From the NCBI GenBank assembly GCA_937128475.1, contig CAKZML010000195.1, positions 1-45,154 of the forward strand: a stretch of DNA of 45,154 nt. The letters are read 5' to 3'. A program made the translations under genes and the position numbers. Each line of letters begins with the position of its first letter. Positions within the stretch are counted from its first letter, which is position 1. The notes below the pieces were generated by a model. The model was given only the letters and a program-made list of their open reading frames with translations. It did not search any database and was not told the origin of the DNA. The stretch comes from an uncultured Chromatiales bacterium (GTDB lineage: Bacteria; Pseudomonadota; Gammaproteobacteria; Steroidobacterales; BM003). This document shows, in pieces, positions 9,374-18,582 of the stretch.

Positions 9374-10560
9374 ACAAAAAAGAACATTACAAAACCTTTG
9401 TTTATCCGACGGCGTTCCATTCCCGTACCTCCAAGCTCAACCAGATGCAGGAAAGCCATCGCTGGAAGGACTACCTTGTAGCGGACGTGTATGAGGACGT
9501 GGCGCTGGAATATTTTGCGATGCGTAACTCAACCGGTGTATTTGATCTGTGCCCAATGACCAAGCACAAGATCACCGGCCCCGATGCCCTGGAGTTTCTC
9601 AATCGCATGCTTACCCGTGATGTGAGCAAGCTCAAGCCGGGACGCGTTTCCTATTGCGTGTGGTGTGACGACGAAGGCCAGGTGATCGATGACGGCACGG
9701 TATTTCATATGCGCCCCGGCGAGTACCTGCTGTGCTCCCAGGAGCGCCAGCTGGACTGGCTGAGTATTTCCTCACTGGGCTTTGAGGTGACCATTACAGA
9801 GCCTACCCATGAGCTTGCGGCACTGGCGGTGCAGGGGCCGACTTCGTGCGCCGTACTGCGTAAAATGGGACTCAACGACATTCAGAACCTGAAGCCGTTT
9901 GGCATCGCCTGGTTTGATTTCCAGGGTTCGGAATTGATGGTTTCCCGTACTGGTTTTACCGGCGACCTGGGCTACGAGGTCTGGATCGAGGCACCCAGGG
10001 CTGAGGCCTTGTGGGATGCCTTGTTTGCCGCCGGCAAGGAACACGGGATTCGTCCCATCGGTACTCATGCCCTGGAGATGACCCGTATCGAGGCTGGATT
10101 CATCCAGGCAGGTGTGGATTTTCTGCCGGCGGACGAGGCAGTACGCCCCGGCCGAACTCGCTCACCTTTTGAGTTGGGCCTGTCGTGGCTGGTGGATTTC
10201 AAGAAGCCCAATTTCACTGGCAGGAATGCATTGCTGGAGGAGAAGGAAAAGGGCTCCAGGTATAACTTCGCCCGACTGGACATCGCAGGTAATAAGCCCG
10301 CCAAGGATGCCTTTATATACAACAGCAAGAAGCAGGTTGTCGGCACGGTCACCTCGGCCATGTGGTCGCCCACGGCGAAGGCCAACATTGCCCTGGCGTC
10401 GTTACATGCGCCCTGGGGCAAGCCCGGGGATGAACTGTATGCCGAGATTTACTATCAGCGCGAGTTGAAGTGGAGTCGGGTGATGGCCCGTGCCACGGTG
10501 GTGGAAGGCGCCTTCTTTGATCCTGAAAGGAAGAAGGTCACACCTGCACTGGATTTTTGA
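9370..10560 (+). CDS. GcvT/DmdA-like folate-dependent aminomethyltransferase family protein
   Basis: VFDLCPMTKHKITGPDALEFLNRMLTRDV, VSRTGFTGDLGYEVWIEAPRAEALWDAL, GTHALEMTRIEAGF; ATGA overlap with the upstream ORF. Confidence 0.88.
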   Translation: MNKKEHYKTFVYPTAFHSRTSKLNQMQESHRWKDYLVADVYEDVALEYFAMRNSTGVFDLCPMTKHKITGPDALEFLNRMLTRDVSKLKPGRVSYCVWCDDEGQVIDDGTVFHMRPGEYLLCSQERQLDWLSISSLGFEVTITEPTHELAALAVQGPTSCAVLRKMGLNDIQNLKPFGIAWFDFQGSELMVSRTGFTGDLGYEVWIEAPRAEALWDALFAAGKEHGIRPIGTHALEMTRIEAGFIQAGVDFLPADEAVRPGRTRSPFELGLSWLVDFKKPNFTGRNALLEEKEKGSRYNFARLDIAGNKPAKDAFIYNSKKQVVGTVTSAMWSPTAKANIALASLHAPWGKPGDELYAEIYYQRELKWSRVMARATVVEGAFFDPERKKVTPALDF

Positions 10561-10602
10561 TTTGAGGTAAACACCGAGCCGGCCCCGTTAGAGAAGTTGA
10601 GA

Positions 10603-10634
10603 CTAACCCGCTGATCGTGATCGAGTCGGGTTAG
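10603..10634. other. Perfect 8-bp inverted repeat in the spacer before the ALDH gene
   Basis: CTAACCCG-N16-CGGGTTAG. Confidence 0.7.
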
Positions 10635-10696
10635 GTCGCAGTGGACCCGTTGATGAGCCGGGATTCCGGTTACCGCACTAACTTGAGGATTGGATT

Positions 10697-12226
10697 ATGA
10701 GCATCGAAGCACTGGCTGACTACACGACCGAGCAATGGAATGCAGTGGCCGCTTCCGTGATGGCGAATATTCCGCCGGGCTTGTTTATTAACGGCAAGCA
10801 CGTTGATGCCCTCGAAGGTGGGCGAATCGCCAGTATCAATCCAGCGAACGGCCAGGTCGTGGCCGAGGTGGCTGCGGGCAGCGCCCGGGACGTGGATCTG
10901 GCCGTGGCCTCGGCGCTGAAAGCATTTCGCGCCGGTGACTGGTCCCGCATGGCCCCCAGGGATCGCATGGCGGTGCTGTATCGCTGGTGTGAGCTCATTG
11001 ATGCCAACGCCGCGGAACTGGCGATGATGGATACCCTGGATATGGGTAAGCCCATCGCTGACATGGCGGGTGTGGATCTGCCGTCAGTGGTCCAGACCAT
11101 CCAGTTCATGGCTGAGTGCGTCGACAAGATCGAAGGCTCGGTCACCAATACCGAATGGGATGTCATGCATTGCGTGTTGCGTGAACCCCTGGGTGTGGTG
11201 GGTGCCATTTCCCCCTGGAATTACCCCTTGCTCATGGCGACATGGAAAGTGGCGCCTGCACTGGCTGCAGGCAATACCGTGGTGCTCAAGCCGGCGGAAC
11301 AGTCGCCCCTGAGTGTGCTGAAACTGGCGGAACTGTTCGTCGAGGCCGGGGGTCCGCCGGGGGTGTTTAACGTGGTGAACGGCCTGGGTGAGGTTGCCGG
11401 CCAGGCGCTGGCGTTGCATGAGGACGTGGCCAAGATAACTTTCACCGGATCTACCGCGGTCGGCAAGTTGATGCTCCAGTACGCCGGCCAGTCCAACATG
11501 AAAAAAGTCTCCCTGGAATGTGGCGGCAAGTCACCGCAAATATTCATGGCTGACCTGGAAGACATGGACCGTGCCGTCGCGGCGGCCTACAACGGCATCT
11601 ACGCTAACATGGGCGAAGTCTGCAATGCCGGTTCCCGGTTACTTGTGCACGAGTCCATCCACGATGATTTCGTCGAACGGTTTGTCGCGGCTGGTCGGGA
11701 TGCCTATGTGCCCGGCGATCCCATGAACCCGGAAACCAATATGGGTCCCCTGGTAACCCGGGAAGACCAGCAACGGGTGCTGTCGATGATCGATGCCGGC
11801 GCCAAAGAAGGCGCGCGCCTGGCATTCGGAGGCTGTGTTCCCGAAGGCCTGGACTCCGGAGCTTATGTATCGCCCACCTTGTTTACCGGTGTGAACAACG
11901 ACATGAGTATCGCCCGCCAGGAAATCTTCGGCCCGGTGGCCTCGGTGATGAGTTTCAAGACCGTGGAGGAGGCGATCGGTATAGCCAATGACACGATCTA
12001 CGGCCTGGCTGCCGGTATCTGGACCCGGGATCTCAATCTTGCCATGCGACTGGTTCGGGAAGTGCAGGCGGGTACGATCTGGATTAACAGTTTCGATGAA
12101 GGTGATATGACCCAGCCGTTTGGCGGTTACAAGCAGTCCGGCCACGCCCGGGACAAGTGCATGGAGAGCCTGCTCAGCTACACCCAGTCCAAGTCGGCGT
12201 GGTTCCGGCTGTCGGGGCAGCGGTAG
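10697..12226 (+). CDS. Aldehyde dehydrogenase family protein (betaine-aldehyde/PuuC-like)
   Basis: ISPWNYPLLMATWKVAPALAAGNTVVLKPAEQSP, VSLECGGKSPQIF, NMGEVCNAGSRLLV, GTIWINSFDEGDMTQPFGGYKQSG. Confidence 0.93.
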   Translation: MSIEALADYTTEQWNAVAASVMANIPPGLFINGKHVDALEGGRIASINPANGQVVAEVAAGSARDVDLAVASALKAFRAGDWSRMAPRDRMAVLYRWCELIDANAAELAMMDTLDMGKPIADMAGVDLPSVVQTIQFMAECVDKIEGSVTNTEWDVMHCVLREPLGVVGAISPWNYPLLMATWKVAPALAAGNTVVLKPAEQSPLSVLKLAELFVEAGGPPGVFNVVNGLGEVAGQALALHEDVAKITFTGSTAVGKLMLQYAGQSNMKKVSLECGGKSPQIFMADLEDMDRAVAAAYNGIYANMGEVCNAGSRLLVHESIHDDFVERFVAAGRDAYVPGDPMNPETNMGPLVTREDQQRVLSMIDAGAKEGARLAFGGCVPEGLDSGAYVSPTLFTGVNNDMSIARQEIFGPVASVMSFKTVEEAIGIANDTIYGLAAGIWTRDLNLAMRLVREVQAGTIWINSFDEGDMTQPFGGYKQSGHARDKCMESLLSYTQSKSAWFRLSGQR

Positions 12227-12461
12227 CCCTGGGTGTTCCGCCGGCCGACATGCGTCACCGTATCGCCAATTGGGTAGAAGCCGGGGGTATGATCGAACAG
12301 GGTACACTGGTGGAGGAAACCGTTACCTGGCCTGCAGGGTCTTTGCGGCGGCGCGTTGCGACGAATCCCAGGGCTGCCATTTCCAGCTGTCACTGAAGGA
12401 TTTTCGGTGGTAACTGACGGCGATCTGATCAAGGTCGCCTGATAATCAGAAGGAGAAAAGC

Positions 12462-13454
12462 ATGAGTGATTCATTCCGGGCACTGCTAGTGAACAAGGAC
12501 GATGAGGGTTATCACGCCGGTGTGGAGAACTGGTCAACGGATCAACTCATGGAGGGCGACGTGCTGGTGCGGGTCGCTCACTCCACGATTAATTACAAGG
12601 ACGGTCTGGCGGTCACCGGCAAGGGACCGATCATCCGACAGTTTCCCATGATCCCCGGCATTGACCTGGCGGGTACCGTGGAGGAGTCGGGCAACCCGGA
12701 TATTGCGGTGGGCTCGAAAGTGATTCTCAACGGTTTCGGCGTGGGAGAGCGCCACCATGGCGGTTTTTCTCAATACGCCAGGTTGAAAGGTGAGTGGCTG
12801 GTGCCGCTGCCCGGGTCACTGAGCACCCTGCAGGCCATGGCGATAGGCACCGCCGGTTATACCGCCATGCTGTGTGTGATGGCGCTGGAGCATAACGGCG
12901 TGACCCCGGACAAGGGGCCGGTACTTGTGACCGGCGCCAACGGAGGCGTGGGCAGTGTGGCGATAGCCCTGCTATCCCACCTGGGTTACCAGGTGACGGC
13001 CTCCACCGGCCGCGTGCAAGAGAGCGACTACCTGAAGTCCCTGGGAGCCACAGACATCGTGGACAGGGCGGAATTCAGCGAACCGGGCAGACCCCTGGGT
13101 AAAGAGCGCTGGGCGGCGGCGGTAGACAGTGTGGGCAGCCATACCCTTGCCAATGTCCTGGCGCAGACTTCCTACGGGGGTACGGTAGCGGCCTGTGGCC
13201 TGGCCCAGGGCATGGACCTGCCCGCATCCGTGGCGCCATTTATTCTTCGTGGTATCACCCTGGCTGGTATTGATTCGGTCATGGCGCCCAGGGAAAAACG
13301 ATTGGTTGCCTGGGAGCGGCTGGCCCGGGAACTGGATTTGTCCAAGCTTGAGGCGATCAGCAACGTGATTGGTCTTGAGGATGTGCCGGAGGCGGCCGCA
13401 TCCATCCTGGCCGGCAAGGTCCGCGGTCGGCTTGTTGTGGACGTTAACGCCTGA
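12462..13454 (+). CDS. MDR-family YhdH/AcuI-like oxidoreductase (acrylyl-CoA reductase type)
   Basis: STINYKDGLAVTGKGPIIRQFPMIPGIDLAGTV, VLVTGANGGVGSVAIALLSHLGYQVTASTGR, SYGGTVAACGLAQGMDLPASVAPFILRGITLAGIDSV. Confidence 0.92.
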   Translation: MSDSFRALLVNKDDEGYHAGVENWSTDQLMEGDVLVRVAHSTINYKDGLAVTGKGPIIRQFPMIPGIDLAGTVEESGNPDIAVGSKVILNGFGVGERHHGGFSQYARLKGEWLVPLPGSLSTLQAMAIGTAGYTAMLCVMALEHNGVTPDKGPVLVTGANGGVGSVAIALLSHLGYQVTASTGRVQESDYLKSLGATDIVDRAEFSEPGRPLGKERWAAAVDSVGSHTLANVLAQTSYGGTVAACGLAQGMDLPASVAPFILRGITLAGIDSVMAPREKRLVAWERLARELDLSKLEAISNVIGLEDVPEAAASILAGKVRGRLVVDVNA

Positions 13455-13620
13455 GGTCGTATCAAGGCTCCGGCACTCGGCAATTCAGCCTGGCTAACCC
13501 GTGCCCGATGCGCGGTGACGTCTCCGGGCGTGCCAGGTCGGCGCCCGGATTATCGTAGCCTGAGCCAAAGCGGCTCGAGTCTTTATTGGTAAGCAAAACC
13601 CTGGTCACTCATTATTGTTG

Positions 13621-13643
13621 AAACGCCGGATTTGGCGTTTTAA
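13621..13643 (+). terminator. Possible weak intrinsic terminator
   Basis: AAACGCC-ggattt-GGCGTTT followed by taagg; short stem, poor T run. Confidence 0.4.
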
Positions 13644-13718
13644 GGTAAGTAAGCGCAGGCTTGAACCGTGATATCCCGGCTATTGAGTTGGGACTTCGAT
13701 GTAACAGATAGGGTGACC

Positions 13719-14180
13719 ATGCAGATTAGACAAGCAAAACTGGGAGATCTTGAGACCCTGGCGGAGCTGTTCGATCTGTACCGTCAGTTTTACGAGTATC
13801 CCCAGGACATCGGTCTGGCCAGGCGTTTTCTTGCCGATCGCATCAGTAAGCAGGAATCGGTTATCTACCTGGCTCAGCACGATGATGGCATGGCCTTGGG
13901 GTTCGTCCAGCTTTACCCCAGTTTTTCCTCCACTTTGGCGGGAAAGGTCTGGATTCTCTATGACCTGTTTGTTCGCAAGGAAGGACGCAGGCAAGGTGTT
14001 GCCAAGGCGTTGATGAAGCGGGCGGCCCACCTGGCCAGAGAGACCGGAGCGGTAGAGATTAACCTGGCGACGGCAACCAGTAATAGCCAGGCCCAGGCCT
14101 TGTACGAATCTCTGGGATACAAGCGAGACGATGAGTTCTATGTCTATGCGCTGGACTCTGCCGGAATAGCCCCAGAGTAA
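13719..14180 (+). CDS. GNAT-family N-acetyltransferase
   Basis: MQIRQAKLGDLETLAELFDLYRQFY, LYDLFVRKEGRRQGVAKALMKRA, ATSNSQAQALYESLGYKRD. Confidence 0.9.
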   Translation: MQIRQAKLGDLETLAELFDLYRQFYEYPQDIGLARRFLADRISKQESVIYLAQHDDGMALGFVQLYPSFSSTLAGKVWILYDLFVRKEGRRQGVAKALMKRAAHLARETGAVEINLATATSNSQAQALYESLGYKRDDEFYVYALDSAGIAPE

Positions 14181-14326
14181 ACCGCCCCGCTGAGATGCCG
14201 GATCAAGGGCTGAAAACCCCCGTTGGTAGTTTCACTATGTGAACGATCGCATCCAGTGATTGCATCGCCCAAGGCCATTGAGCTAGCCTCGACCGATTAC
14301 TGTTGACCAGGACTTGGGTGTTGACG

Positions 14327-15934
14327 ATGGAATATGACGCGATTGTGATAGGCGGTGGCCACAACGGTTTGACCACGGCGGCCTATCTGGCAAAGGCTGG
14401 ATTGAAGACCCTTGTCCTGGAACGGCGATCAGTCATTGGCGGATGCTGCGTCACCGAAGAAGTTGATCCGATTGCGGCGCCAGGTTGCCGGGTCTCCACC
14501 ACCTCTTATATGGCCAGCATGTTGCGGCCCGAAGTGATCCGCGACCTGGAACTTGGCAGACATGGATTACGAATGGTCGCCTCGGATCCGATAGTCCAGG
14601 TGGCCTTGCCGGGCGGGCGGGTGATTCCATGGTGGTCGGACGAGAAACGCATGCACGCAATGCTGCAACGTATTGCCCCCTCGGACGCCGATGCATTTAT
14701 TGACCTGGACAGGCGACTGAAAAAACTGGCTTCGTATTTGCAGCCGTATTTCATGGAGCCGCCGCCGGATATCCATGCCAGGGGAATCCAGGGTTTCGTG
14801 GAATTGTTCCGGGCAGGCAAGCGTATGCGCGGCATCAGTGGTGACGAAATTGCCGAGATGCTGATGTTCCTGACCGGAAGTCTCGCCGACCTGGTTGATC
14901 GTTATTTTGATAGTGAAGAGGTCAAGGCCCTGATCCTGGCAAACAACCTCTATGGCAAGCACGGCGGGCCTTACCGTCCGGGTACCGCCATGGGTTTGTT
15001 GTTCCATTTGCTCAGCGGCGGCGAGGATGAAAAGCAGGGGTTCTCGGGGCATGTCATGGGCGGTATGGGTTCCATTACCCGCGCTATGTCCGCGGCCTGT
15101 GCTGAGCTTGGCGTCGAGATTCGTATCGATTCGCCGGTGGCCAGGATTTTGGTTTCCAACGCCAGGGCGACAGGCGTGGAGCTCGAGGACGGCACCCGGA
15201 TCGATGCGAAAGTCGTGGTGTCCAACGCCGATCCAAAGCGCACCTTCCTTGGGATGCTGGAAGAGGACGAATTGCCTGAAGACTTCGTGCGCTCAGTTAA
15301 GAGCATTCGCATGAATGGTCCCAGCGCCAAGGTGAATTTTGTCCTCAGCGAGGAGCCTCGCGTGTTGGGCATGCCCCAAGACGCGGATGCCGCCCAGCGT
15401 GCTTTGTTCACCCTGGTGCCGACCTATGCCCAGGCAGAGAAGTGTTATAACCAGAGTCAGGAAGGATTGCTGCCCGACGATTTGTGGGTGGACTGCGTGG
15501 TGGCCTCCAACGTGGATGATTCACTGGCACCCGAGGGTCGTCACATGATGACCTGTTTTATCCAGTATCTTCCATACCAGTTAGCCCAGGGGAATTGGGC
15601 GGACAGGCGTGAGGAACTTGGTGACAAGGTGACGGCCAAGATAGCTGAATACGCGCCCAATGTTCCCGGCTCCGTGATTGCCAGGAAGGTTTTCACGCCC
15701 TGGGATCTTGAACAAACCTTCGGGATTACCGAGGGAAATATTTTTCATGGTGATGTGTGTATGGAACAGTTGTTGTTCATGCGCCCCTTGCCGGGCTGGT
15801 CGCACTACCGCACACCGGTGTCTTCGCTGTATCTATGCGGTGCCGGGACACACCCCGGAGGCGGCGTAACCGGTGCGCCCGGATTTAACGCCGCACGCCA
15901 GGTCTTGCGAGATCGGAAAGCGCTGGGGATCTAA
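14327..15934 (+). CDS. PYROXD2-like FAD-dependent oxidoreductase (paralog 3)
   Basis: MEYDAIVIGGGHNGLTTAAYLAKAG; C-terminal LYLCGAGTHPGGGVTGAPGFNAARQVL. Confidence 0.9.
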   Translation: MEYDAIVIGGGHNGLTTAAYLAKAGLKTLVLERRSVIGGCCVTEEVDPIAAPGCRVSTTSYMASMLRPEVIRDLELGRHGLRMVASDPIVQVALPGGRVIPWWSDEKRMHAMLQRIAPSDADAFIDLDRRLKKLASYLQPYFMEPPPDIHARGIQGFVELFRAGKRMRGISGDEIAEMLMFLTGSLADLVDRYFDSEEVKALILANNLYGKHGGPYRPGTAMGLLFHLLSGGEDEKQGFSGHVMGGMGSITRAMSAACAELGVEIRIDSPVARILVSNARATGVELEDGTRIDAKVVVSNADPKRTFLGMLEEDELPEDFVRSVKSIRMNGPSAKVNFVLSEEPRVLGMPQDADAAQRALFTLVPTYAQAEKCYNQSQEGLLPDDLWVDCVVASNVDDSLAPEGRHMMTCFIQYLPYQLAQGNWADRREELGDKVTAKIAEYAPNVPGSVIARKVFTPWDLEQTFGITEGNIFHGDVCMEQLLFMRPLPGWSHYRTPVSSLYLCGAGTHPGGGVTGAPGFNAARQVLRDRKALGI

Positions 15935-15957
15935 CAAGCAGGAATGGAGAAAGGAAT

Positions 15958-17259
15958 ATGATGAAGAAAATTCTGGTTGGACTGACGGCGACAGGAGTAT
16001 TGGGATCGGCGTTGATGTTTCCTGCCTCCGCCGATGCCGCCATAAGCGCCCTGATTGGGGATCGGGTGATTGACGGTCGCTCTGCCAAGGCACTCACCGA
16101 TGTGGCGGTGCTGGTAGAGGATGATCGAATCACCGGCGTGGTAAAGATGGATCAGATTCCCGAAGGCGCGCAGCGGGTTCAACTGGATGGCTACACGCTG
16201 ATGCCAGGCATGGTTGAGTTACATACCCATCCGACAATTGCCGGTGATGATTACCAGTTCGAGCATCTCAGGAAATCTTCGGCGCAAAAAGGACTGGAAG
16301 CACTGAAGTCTGTCCAGGACATGCTCAACGCGGGTTGGACCAGTATTCGCACGGCGGGTGCTGCCGATGTGAATTACGCCATCGTGGACGTGAAACGGGC
16401 GATTGATTCTGGCTTGTTTGCCGGGCCCAGGATGCAGGTTGCAGGCCACTACATCACGATCACCGGTGGCGGTGGTGATATCAATTTTATCGCGCCGGAA
16501 CACCACGTCATCCCGGATGGATTGCGTGCCGACGGTGTGGAAGAGATGCGCAAGGCAGTACGCCGCGAAGTGAAATACGGAAGCGACTGGATCAAGATCC
16601 TTGCTACTGGCGCCTTCATGTCTGCTGCTGATGATCCGAAGGACGTGCATTTCAGTCCCGAGGAAATGCAGGTGGTCATGGACGAGGCAAATCGTCTGCG
16701 CAAGCCCGTGATGGCCCACGCGCATTCGGCCGAGGGAATAAAATTAGCGGTGCGGGCCGGGGTCCGGTCGATTGAGCACGGTACATTCCTTGATGCCGAG
16801 GGTGTGAAGTTGATGGCCGAGCGTGGCACCTACCTGGTGCCCACCCTGTATATCGGTGACTACTACATTGAAGAGATGGCGGACAGCCAGGCACAGGCCA
16901 AGATGGTGGCCCTGTCGAAGAAGTACCGTGCCGAGGCGCTGGCAAACGTCGGTGCAGCGATCAAGGGTGGGGTAAAGGTGGCAGTGGGTGTGGACTTCGG
17001 TCACTACGAGGTTCCGGCCAGCCTGTATGCCAGGGAATTCGCCCTGCTCATCGAGGCAGGTATGACACCCATGGAGGCGATCAAGGCGGGAACCAGCCTT
17101 GGGGCGGAAGTCATGGGTTGGGACGATCGGCTGGGAACCCTGGAACAGGGGAAGCTGGCGGATATCATCGCCGTACCCGGTAATCCCCTGGAGGATATCT
17201 CGGCCCTGGAGCGAGTCGGGTTTGTGATGCTGGGCGGCAAGGTGGTTCGCCAACCCTAG
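15958..17259 (+). CDS. Amidohydrolase-family protein (imidazolonepropionase/Xaa-Pro dipeptidase-like) with signal peptide
   Basis: N-terminal signal MMKKILVGLTATGVLGSALMFPASADA; MPGMVELHTHP, VMAHAHSAEGIKLAVRAGVRSIEHGTFLD, GKLADIIAVPGNPLEDI. Confidence 0.92.
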   Translation: MMKKILVGLTATGVLGSALMFPASADAAISALIGDRVIDGRSAKALTDVAVLVEDDRITGVVKMDQIPEGAQRVQLDGYTLMPGMVELHTHPTIAGDDYQFEHLRKSSAQKGLEALKSVQDMLNAGWTSIRTAGAADVNYAIVDVKRAIDSGLFAGPRMQVAGHYITITGGGGDINFIAPEHHVIPDGLRADGVEEMRKAVRREVKYGSDWIKILATGAFMSAADDPKDVHFSPEEMQVVMDEANRLRKPVMAHAHSAEGIKLAVRAGVRSIEHGTFLDAEGVKLMAERGTYLVPTLYIGDYYIEEMADSQAQAKMVALSKKYRAEALANVGAAIKGGVKVAVGVDFGHYEVPASLYAREFALLIEAGMTPMEAIKAGTSLGAEVMGWDDRLGTLEQGKLADIIAVPGNPLEDISALERVGFVMLGGKVVRQP

Positions 17260-17291
17260 TTGGCGGGGCGGGATCACTCGTCGCCAGGTTT

Positions 17292-17323
17292 AAAAAAAAC
17301 GGGGCCCAGTGGGCCCCGTTTTC
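17292..17323. terminator. Bidirectional intrinsic terminator between convergent genes
   Basis: AAAACGGGGCCC-agt-GGGCCCCGTTTT with A/T flanks. Confidence 0.85.
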
Positions 17324-17346
17324 TTATCGGCATGGGGTCATAACGA

Positions 17347-18474
17347 TTACAGTTCCATAAAGTCCCGGTACCAGTCGTCGAAGGCCCATACGGCGCTTTC
17401 ATGGGGATGGTACTTGCCCGGGCGGTAGCCCCGGGACTCGGCGCCGCGCTGGGCGCGCACGCACAGTCCCCAGTCCTGCTTGTTGGTGACGTCCCAGAAT
17501 TCCACCGCATCCGAGGGATCGAAGCCCGGTTGATTTACCGCTTCCTGGGTGAAGAACCATTCGCAGACAATGCGGGTTTTTCCAGGACCGATCGGCCAGA
17601 TGGTGTGGGTCAGCAGGTAATCCGGGTGAGGACTGATCAACAGGTTAGGGTAAATGGTGTAGTACTGGACGGTGCGATGGTCTTCTTCACTGAGCCCGGG
17701 AATCACCGGGTGATCGCTGTGACCGCTCATGGTCATGGTTGAGAAGCCGTCGTTGAGGTGCATGGAGCCGCCGCTGAAACAGCGCCCGCGCTCCATCTTG
17801 CCGCCGCTGTTGGCATCGCTGATGCGGTGCAACTGGGGGTGGACCAGGGCGCAGTGATAGCACTCGTTGTAGTTTTCGCAAATCAGCTTCCAGTTGGCGT
17901 CGACCACGTATTCCACCCTGGCTGCCCGGCGAAGTTCTGGCAACTGGTAGCGGCTCAGGTCGGGTAGGTCTGAGAGGAAGGATTCCAGCGGTTCGGCATT
18001 CTCATCCAGGTTGATGAAAATGAATCCGCCGTAGGTATCGCAAGGCGCTTCGACAAGTGGGAAGTCGTTCTTGTCGAAGTCATCACCCATGGTGGGGGCG
18101 GATACCAGTCGTCCGTCACTGGCATAGGTCCATGCATGGTAGGGGCAGGTGATGCGATTCAGGCCGCAGCCGGATTCTTCCTCTACCAGCCTCGAACCGC
18201 GATGACGGCACACGTTGAAAAAAGCGCGAATCTTCTTGTCCTTGCCGCGGACGATCAAAATGCGTTCGTTATCCTGTTGCCAGGTGAAATAGCTTCCCGG
18301 GTCCTCGATGTCCTCACAGCGTCCAATGCAAAGCCACATGCTGGAGAAGATTGCTTCCTTCTCTGCGTTGAAGACGGCCTGGTCCCAGTAAAGTTTTCCT
18401 GGCAGCGTCAGCGCGTCTTCAAAAGGAGGTAGAGCGCCATCCTTTTTGATGGACCTGACATTCGAAGTACTCAT
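17347..18474 (-). CDS. Rieske [2Fe-2S] aromatic ring-hydroxylating oxygenase, alpha-subunit type (choline monooxygenase/GbcA-like)
   Basis: CRHRGSRLVEEESGCGLNRITCPYHAWTY Rieske motif; NWKLICENYNECYHCALVHPQL mononuclear iron site. Confidence 0.92.
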   Translation of the reverse strand: MSTSNVRSIKKDGALPPFEDALTLPGKLYWDQAVFNAEKEAIFSSMWLCIGRCEDIEDPGSYFTWQQDNERILIVRGKDKKIRAFFNVCRHRGSRLVEEESGCGLNRITCPYHAWTYASDGRLVSAPTMGDDFDKNDFPLVEAPCDTYGGFIFINLDENAEPLESFLSDLPDLSRYQLPELRRAARVEYVVDANWKLICENYNECYHCALVHPQLHRISDANSGGKMERGRCFSGGSMHLNDGFSTMTMSGHSDHPVIPGLSEEDHRTVQYYTIYPNLLISPHPDYLLTHTIWPIGPGKTRIVCEWFFTQEAVNQPGFDPSDAVEFWDVTNKQDWGLCVRAQRGAESRGYRPGKYHPHESAVWAFDDWYRDFMEL

Positions 18475-18549
18475 AGGGGCTTCTGCTCCTTTTCCTGGCT
18501 CATTAATTTTCAAGACAAATACTAGTACAAAAATCAATCTTGGGGCTTT

Positions 18550-18576
18550 CATTATGTGGCTTGGAATCCCATAATG
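18550..18576. promoter_or_regulatory. Putative IclR operator: inverted repeat in the divergent Rieske/IclR promoter region
   Basis: CATTATG-N13-CATAATG, perfect 7-bp arms; the 8-bp palindrome TACTAGTA lies at 18520-18527. Confidence 0.45.
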
Positions 18577-18582
18577 TGGTTT

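Noticed and set aside
12157-12396. ORF extending past the ALDH stop (VALGVPPADMRHRIANWVEAGGMIEQGTLVEETVTWPAG)
   Set aside because: Looks somewhat protein-like after 12227 and could be another gene remnant, but I cannot match a family and its start lies inside the ALDH gene; needs BLASTX.
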